Source: Xanthostigma xanthostigma | Lineage: Eukaryota > Arthropoda > Insecta > Raphidioptera > Raphidiidae | DNA: 64,000 nucleotides | Direction of reading: 5' to 3' | NCBI GenBank assembly: GCA_963575645.1 | Contig: OY754466.1 | Location: forward strand, 18,764,001 to 18,828,000 | Shown: one piece after another, positions 57,445 through 64,000 of the stretch | How the letters are laid out: the number at the start of each line of letters is the position of its first letter | How positions within the stretch are numbered: position 1 is the stretch's first letter | Translations under genes and position numbers: made by a program | The notes under the pieces: model-generated | Databases searched by the model: none | Told to the model about the DNA's origin: nothing | Seen by the model: the letters and a program-made list of their open reading frames with translations, nothing else

Positions 57445-60017
57445 CTGCATTGAAACAAAACACCACAGTATAGTAACATATACACGAATACCAACACATC
57501 AAATATAAAATATAACCGTTCAGAGATACTTTCTGTACACACAAAAAAAAAAAGATAGATCACTTTCAATACATGTAAGAAAATTTGGAAAAAAATCGAA
57601 TCGTGTCAAAAAATTATAAAAATCTAAGAAAAACAAAACAATGATTGAACAAGAGGTTCAAAAAGTAATCAACACAAAACGGTTTGTTAACTCGCTGAAG
57701 TCGAGTGTTTAAAAATTAGAAACAGGGCTGTCTCACACAGCCATGTCAAACATTTTTATTTTAAAGGCCTGCTTTGTCATATGGACCCGACATCGCATTA
57801 TATTGTCTATTGATTACAGAGAAGTCTAGTCGACAGACATTTTTTTTCTACAAAAGATTACAATCGCAATTTTATGAATAATTTATATTTTGTATTATGA
57901 ACAATTTTTTCATCAAATCAATATTTTAAGAGTTGTAGCGCAGAAACGTTTTCTCTTTCCAAATTTTTTCTACATATTTTACGAACTGTTTATTAAAAAT
58001 TGATAAGTGAAAACTTCTCAACGCAACAACTTTTAAAATATCGATTTTATGATAAAATGTTTCAGATAAAAACGATGGAGCATTCATCTATCTACAAAAA
58101 AGGTTACTCGTGTTTTCTTTGTAGGACTAGTCGTTCTAGAGATATTAATAACAAGATGTTGGCCGACGCATAACCAACTTGTTTTTATACTCGAAACCGA
58201 CCCACTTAAACAAATTACGATCATAAAATATTGCTGTTGCATTCTGTTGTATTTTGAGCTTCTTTGGTCTACCGACTGAGCTCCATTCAGAATCAATCGA
58301 AAATCAACACGACATCTGCGTCAGCTTTGAGAATACAACCACGGGAGGCGGGTCGACAATGGTGGCAGCTAGCACAGTGGCGTAAACACCGCCACGCAGT
58401 GACCCAACCCTCCTCCGAGCCCAAACACGTGCCCAGATTTTCAAATTAAGGTTCAATATCAACGGTCCCAATCCGCAGTTGACATTTTTATGCACGCCTG
58501 GCACCCGACTTAAAATGCATTAAAATTTAGTAGTTTCGGTAGCGAATGCATCTCTGTACACGAACACAGAAAAGTTTTTAATAATAGTTGCATTTGAGAA
58601 ATAGCATTTTTCTCAAACAGAACTTATTTTAAAAATATTTTTGTTGCGTGTGTAGAAAAGCATTCTCTGCTGAATCTTATGGATTTCAACGCAATTTGAC
58701 AAACCGATGTGCAATTGCACTGTTTGGTGACGTGGAAATTCCAATCAATAAAAAGATGTACGCGCACGGACTATTTTTAGGCTGCACATATGCCTTCCGT
58801 TGTTTTGATTGAATCTTCACGCCACGAACACGGCAACCTTCAGATTTACGTGAAAAAATGTCACATCTGCCATCTGTTGTGAGAATTTATAGAATGAGAC
58901 CATTGAAGAAGTATAACCTCAAATTTCTCTAATTTTTGGCTATTTATTTATTCGACTACTGAAGACAATTTTTTTATTTAAAATATTTAAATGTCAGAAA
59001 ATAATGAAACTGACATACCTGCGATTGCCTTCTGAGCTCTAGATTGAAAATCCCAAAAAATAAAATAAAAAGGTGATTCTTTTTTTTTTCTTAAAAAGAA
59101 GTAGTTTTACTAGAACTGACAGTGTTATTAAATAAAATCGATTTCTTTCTGATCAAAAATAATAAAAATTTCAGCAAATCGCAAAAACTGATCCCAATCA
59201 TTAATGACACTTTCAGTTCTGTAAAACGTATAATATATATTTTTCTTTGTAAATAAAACAGAACAAAAAAAAAAAAACTAAAATGGCATTCATAACCTCA
59301 TAAATCATAACAAATATATTCAACGATTATGAATCTTTTGGATCCGTTTTGTATTTTTCATTTCGGTGTATTGGTGATGTAGAATTAAATGTTATTTTAT
59401 TTTCTTTGTTAAAACGTGTCTCCTAACAAACGGTTTGACATGGCTGTTTTAATTGTATTAAAATTTAGTTTTATAAGTTCTTTGAAATTATGCGAAGGAT
59501 CAAAATTACTGATCACCAAGAAAACATGCTGAGTGGTATACATTCAATGGTTGATAAAAAAAAATCTCGAAAATTTTGTATATCTTAACTTATAAGAGAA
59601 AGCCATAACAATCATCGGGTCGAGGATTTGATTGAAATTTTTTTAAGCTAATGTGAAGTAAAAAAAAAAGTTTGCGTGTCCGGTCATTTTGAATAATGAA
59701 TTTCTGTCTTAAATTTTAAAACATTAAAACGCTTGTTCTAATGAAAAAAAGGGAGATTGTAGACGCTTGACAACTGGGATCATAAGCGATGAAAAAAAAA
59801 AGGCGCGAATCGCGGATACAGAGGCTAACTAGAAACGAGATAAGTATTTAGTTTTCTACAAAGGTTATCCGAGCCTAGCACTAATTAAAAATTTTAATTT
59901 AGCATTATTTTTAAAAATAATTGCAGATCAGTATCTGGGAGCTGGGGGATTTCTAACAAAACTAGTCATAGAGCGGCATTTCTACGAACCTTGCTATTCT
60001 CAAACCTATTTATTTTA
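57445..60017. other. Probable fs(1)h intron, no exon found with confidence
   Basis: The next upstream fs(1)h exon (ET domain) is not seen. A weak micro-exon candidate lies at 59019-59036. A copy of the dispersed 40-bp motif lies at 59752-59790 (GATTGTAGACGCTTGACAAC). Confidence 0.45.
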
Positions 60018-60422
60018 ATGGGTTGTCCGATAAGTTCTTGCCGTTTTTTTAAATTAAAAAATCAGCGATCGAAATGAAATTTTTTGGTATAATGTTTTGT
60101 GTTATTCGAAAGAGAATTTTTCGCTCTACAAGAAAGTCTATTTAGTTTTTTTGTTTGGATTCATTTTTGTTAATTTTTAGAGCATTTAAATGGAGTGTCA
60201 AGTCGACAAAAACGAGCATATTCGACACCATCTTCTTTTTGCGTTTAACCGAGGTGCCAAAGCCACGGAAGCTGCTAGAGAGATTTGTGCCGTATACGGA
60301 GAGGGTGCCATAGCTGAAAGAAAAACAAGCGACCCCGCGAGCGAAGCAAGATCTTCATCCACGGAAGACAATGTTGTGTGTATTAATTTAAAAAAACGGC
60401 AAGAACTTATCTGACAACCCAA
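60018..60422. mobile_element. Internally deleted mariner element, TA target
   Basis: GGGTTGTCCGATAAGTTCTT at the left and, inverted, GGGTTGTCAGATAAGTTCTT at the right, flanked by TA. Total 405 bp. The 5' end of the transposase gene is retained and joined to the 3' terminus. Confidence 0.9.
60190..60414 (+). pseudogene. Mariner transposase N-terminal remnant
   Basis: From the ATG the frame reads VDKNEHIRHHLLFAFNRGAK, then ATEAAREICAVYGEGAIAER, which is the first helix-turn-helix region of a mariner transposase. After about 45 residues it runs into unrelated sequence and the 3' end of the element. The catalytic domain is gone. Confidence 0.8.
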
Positions 60423-61386
60423 TATTTAATCACCAGGTGTGTTGAAATTGTTTAGATGCAAGGCCAATTAATAATTTAAATTTATTGCTTTTTAACAATA
60501 AATAAAATTCAATCGATACTACTAATAGTTCTCCAATTATAATCTGGATGCTTCTAAAAAACGAGCCAAAAGGAAACGTCACTCAAAGAATGACACCTCC
60601 ACAAGCTAATCTACTTGTAAACCAGCTTCATTTTTTCTTCTTCGGCTACAGAAGCCATCCCATACATTCGCTCTATTTTCTTTTCTTTTTTTTTGTTACA
60701 AATTAAGAAACAATTTTTTTGAGAATTTTTCGGAAGCTTTTTCTACAATAAAAAAATCCCTAAAAGTGCGTTTTTTCAATGGAATTTGAAACATAGAATT
60801 ATGACGCTACCGAAATAATGTAGCTGATATTTGGACTGTGATTCGCTTACTAGACGTAGCGTGTCACTTCTACTAATTAGTGATCTGTCGGACTGAAAGA
60901 AAACCACAAGGGAGACAATCCGCGCGTGCGCGCACTCTCTGCCGACAAAGAAGTGCGACTGTCTTGTACAACGAGATCAAATGCCGGGTTATGCTCAGCG
61001 TTTAAAATATATTTCTTTAGTTCTTGTTTGCACTTAAGAGAGAGGATATAAGAACGAAAAAGTTGGTTTACATGAGTTGTTTCCATACGAGGAAAAATAT
61101 GCACCGTTCAAAGGATTGATACGAGGGATGTTCCTATTAAGTGTCAATCAAATCGCCGATCCGATTGCAGTAGCTCTCTCTTCGTTCAGATATGAAAATA
61201 TCAACGGTGTAAAAAACAAATTATATAAAATAATACACAACCTCCACCGGGGTTAAACATAATTTGAACCAATACACTAAAAAAATTAATTTTTAGTGTC
61301 ATGCTCGATAATTTCAATTAAAAAATTACATGGACAACTGCAATGGTATGCAAGCGACGAACCTTGCAATACTTTTAATCGTAACA

Positions 61387-61402
61387 CCCCCCCCCCCCCC
61401 CC
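61387..61402 (+). repeat. Run of 16 C
   Basis: An uninterrupted C homopolymer, unusual in this AT-rich DNA. The exact length is prone to sequencing error. Confidence 0.9.
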
Positions 61403-61480
61403 AAAGAGACAAAACAATTTTCATATCCGTTTTGAACAACTGCTTCTTTACGTTTTTACTTATGAAACAATTGTTTTTTG

Positions 61481-61952
61481 ACGTGATAACGTCTTATAAA
61501 TTGATGAAACACCAGCTGCACGCACGAAAAAGTGTAACGTTCCTAACGTTCCGCCTGACCCTGTGCGTGCAAGCGAGAGCGCAGTAGGCTTCGACCCAAG
61601 TTTGACAGCTACTAAAATTTAGGTTATGTATTACGGAATACGTTATCACGTAAAACTATCGTCCGTAAACCGACTTTACAGACAACCAATTTTTTTTTTT
61701 GACGTGATAACGTCTTATAAATTGATGGAACACCGGCTGCACGCACGAAAAAGTGTCACGTTCCGCCTGAGCCTGAGCGTGCAAGCGAGAGCGCGGTATA
61801 AGCGATAGAGAGGCACGATCGGCCCAAGCGTCGGCTTGTACGCATTTCTCTCTTCTCGCGTGACGTCAGAGAGTTCATCAATGTTTCTTTATGACGTTAT
61901 CACGTAAAACTATCGTCCGTAAACCGACTTTACAGACAACCAATTTTTTTTT
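61481..61952 (+). mobile_element. Head-to-tail pair of M1-family MITEs with linkers
   Basis: Unit 1 is 61481-61651 plus linker to 61701; unit 2 is 61702-61905 plus linker to 61952. Both start ACGTGATAACGTCTTATAAA, end GTTATCACGT, and are followed by TCGTCCGTAAACCGACTTTA, a CAGACAACCAA word and a T run. Unit 1 has the version seen at 13456; unit 2 the version seen, inverted, at 14038. Confidence 0.82.
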
Positions 61953-62363
61953 TTAACTTTTTTTCTACATATTTTTCAGTCATTAAGACCATTAGAATTA
62001 TTTGAGCCTAAAATCATTTAATATTTTTTCAAATCATTATTCTTAATAATAAATAGTAGACCAGTCACAGAAAACCCAAATAAATAATAGCGGCTTCCCT
62101 AAAATTTTGGTTACTCTCTAACATTGTTACTCCAAACTGATACTTTCACCCATGCTCATGTTAGAACATGAGGTAAGACGAACCATGTAAAAGCCATATG
62201 AATAGAAAGCTCGTTAATATAATTTTAATGTGCAATAAAATCCTCTTTCAAAATTAAGCGCGTTCCAACAAATATCGCATAATTATGTCTATTTTTTATC
62301 GGCACGTCTAATTGTGAGAGAGACTTTACTGTTAATAAGCAAAATGAAGCACTTACCCACATT

Positions 62364-62714
62364 AAAGCACCCAGGCTTGATTGCAGAACTTATTGTCAAA
62401 AAATCTGATTTGACAACGACCTTAGACTGTGACTACACCTACTTTTTTAGGGTTGTAGAAATATTTTAAATCGATCCCGCTCAAGAAATGCATGTATTTA
62501 CCTTAGTTTTTTAAAACACAATTTCCCATGCATTTTGATCACTAGTTAGAAGAACGATATTTTTTTCTATAGATTTGTCTATTTCTGTACTTAATAAGAA
62601 ATTTCACTACAATCGATTGTTCCTGCAGTTATAAGAACAATATGACCACAGTCTAAGGTCATTGTCAAATCAGATTTTCTGACAATGCGTTTATCAATCC
62701 AGCATTGCTGTTTT
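62364..62714. repeat. Fold-back element with about 80-bp arms
   Basis: TTATTGTCAAAAAATCTGAT, CCTTAGACTGTG at the left are mirrored by CACAGTCTAAGG and ATCAGATTTTCTGACAATG at the right; weaker matching continues outward. Confidence 0.7.
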
Positions 62715-64000
62715 AAGTTTCGCGTTTTCAGCTCGTCAATGAAACAAATACCAGAGTATTGAAACATTAACAAAAACAAAACGTATCGACAGATTACCAC
62801 CAAAACGGACAGTGTTTTGTTATTTTTCGAGACGTATACATATGAAAATTATTCGACGCCACTTGTGTACCATTGCAATTACCTATACAAAAGCACTCAT
62901 ACAATTGAAACTTGTCACATGACACCATCGAAAAATCTACCATGCTTAATAATGTGTATAGTTCCAATTACATACGCCAGATAGCACTCCCTTTATATGC
63001 TCTGAACACTCAAATATGTTGACATGTCGTCATTCTGAGGAACAAATCGGTAAAGACGCATAGTAGCTCGTGTATTTTCAACTTCTCCTTCATCCTCACT
63101 TTGTGGCAGCCATAAACCAATCAGGAAATCTTGATTAATTTGAGGTTAACGTATTTTTCCTCTGGCTGATAAGCATAGGAGACTTTTTGCGTGAGAAGTA
63201 GGGACTAAAAACTTGATACCGTGAGTAAAATTAGTTGAAGACAGATGGTGTTGAAAACACACGAGACTGACTTAATTTATTTGACGGAGGGAAAATGTTA
63301 TGCAATGTCAGCTTTTATTATCAGAATAATTTTTTATTTAGTTGTAGAATTTTTTTTCAGTATAGAAAATAAATTCAATGTAAAGAAACAAAATAATCGA
63401 AGTATTGAAAACTAATTAAAATAACGTCCAGGTTTAGACTTTGTGGACGACTGGACCGATTTTTATGCAATTTGAAATGGTATTAATGTAAAAGTATACT
63501 AAGGTACTTTTTTTCCAGCTACATGCGTGTGAAGACCGAGTTACCATCAAAGCAAACTTCAATGCGATTAAATCTATGGGCAGTAATAGAAGATAATATA
63601 ACTCAGTTCAAAATTACATAAACGATGTCTTGTGTACGTTTTAAATGATGCCCAAAACTTTTTTTTCAGTGGAGAAAAAAATTAGCAACGATCAAGTTAG
63701 AACATCGTTGAATAAATGCGTCTTGCAGAAATGTTCCTCAAAAATATTTATTGGCAGAAAAAAAATTACCTTACTATCACAAAGATGTCCTACGCCAGTG
63801 TCAAAGCATCAACGGTTTCTTTGTTTTATATTTTTGGCGACGTTAAATCATATTTTTTTTGGTTCAATTCTCAAAGTTATTGGTTTTTGAAGCAACTTAC
63901 ATTCAAAAACATTATGAAAAATTCACCAGTTTCACAAAGATGTTACTTTTAAGTTAGAATTAACGTCTATAAACGCATTTTGCCATTTTATAGTAAAACA
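62715..64000. other. AT-rich sequence to the window end, nothing recognised
   Basis: Both strands were read for ET-domain or bromodomain coding sequence of fs(1)h; none was seen. The short Met-initiated frames at 63645-63952 overlap each other and have no family resemblance. Confidence 0.5.

Noticed and set aside
1..64000. CRISPR arrays, bacterial operons, rRNA, integrated viral genes
   Set aside because: None was seen. The direct repeats present are satellites or tandem repeats without spacer structure, and the sequence is plainly eukaryotic.

Overview
This is eukaryotic nuclear DNA, AT-rich, with multi-exon genes, GT-AG introns of 0.4 to 6 kb, and many DNA transposons. The two genes match insect-type proteins best: a single Polycomb-like gene and an fs(1)h-type BET gene whose short and long forms resemble those of flies. 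I therefore read it as an insect (at least an arthropod). The order cannot be fixed from the sequence alone. I see no bacterial, viral or organellar block.

Two real genes are present, both on the minus strand. (1) Polycomb-like (Pcl; vertebrate PHF1/MTF2/PHF19) is complete in six coding exons between 9693 and 20260 and encodes 911 residues: Tudor, PHD1, PHD2, extended-homology winged helix, a long disordered linker and the C-terminal chromo-like tail. One intron uses a GC donor. (2) The 3' half of fs(1)h (BRD4 family) occupies 37564 to 57444 in six exons and runs off the right side of the window. It covers the segment after the ET domain, the Ser-rich SEED/NPS block, the long-isoform extension and the C-terminal P-TEFb-binding motif. 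The Ser-rich exon can be read straight through its own splice donor into a stop codon after SDSEAG, which gives a simple switch between short and long isoforms.

Region by region: 1 to 9.7 kb lies downstream of Pcl and holds MITEs, a degenerate satellite, a Helitron relic and a 120-bp tandem repeat. 9.7 to 20.3 kb is Pcl, whose introns carry a LINE fragment, Harbinger-type elements and several long hairpins. 20.3 to 37.6 kb is the interval between the genes, with two hAT elements (8-bp target duplications), a Harbinger relic with a MADF-domain remnant, a TTAA-flanked element and fold-backs. 37.6 to 57.4 kb is fs(1)h; its introns hold a mariner-type element with 547-bp inverted repeats, a Harbinger MITE, two adjoining Helitrons, a TA-flanked fold-back with a tRNA-like cloverleaf inside, and duplicated CCAAT-bearing segments. 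57.4 to 64 kb is probably a further fs(1)h intron, with a deleted mariner and a head-to-tail cluster of the MITE family I call M1.

Functionally, Pcl protein is a PRC2 cofactor that brings H3K27 methylation to chromatin. Fs(1)h/BRD4 reads acetylated histones and recruits P-TEFb. A repressive and an activating chromatin regulator therefore lie next to each other in the same orientation; whether they are co-regulated is not shown by the sequence.
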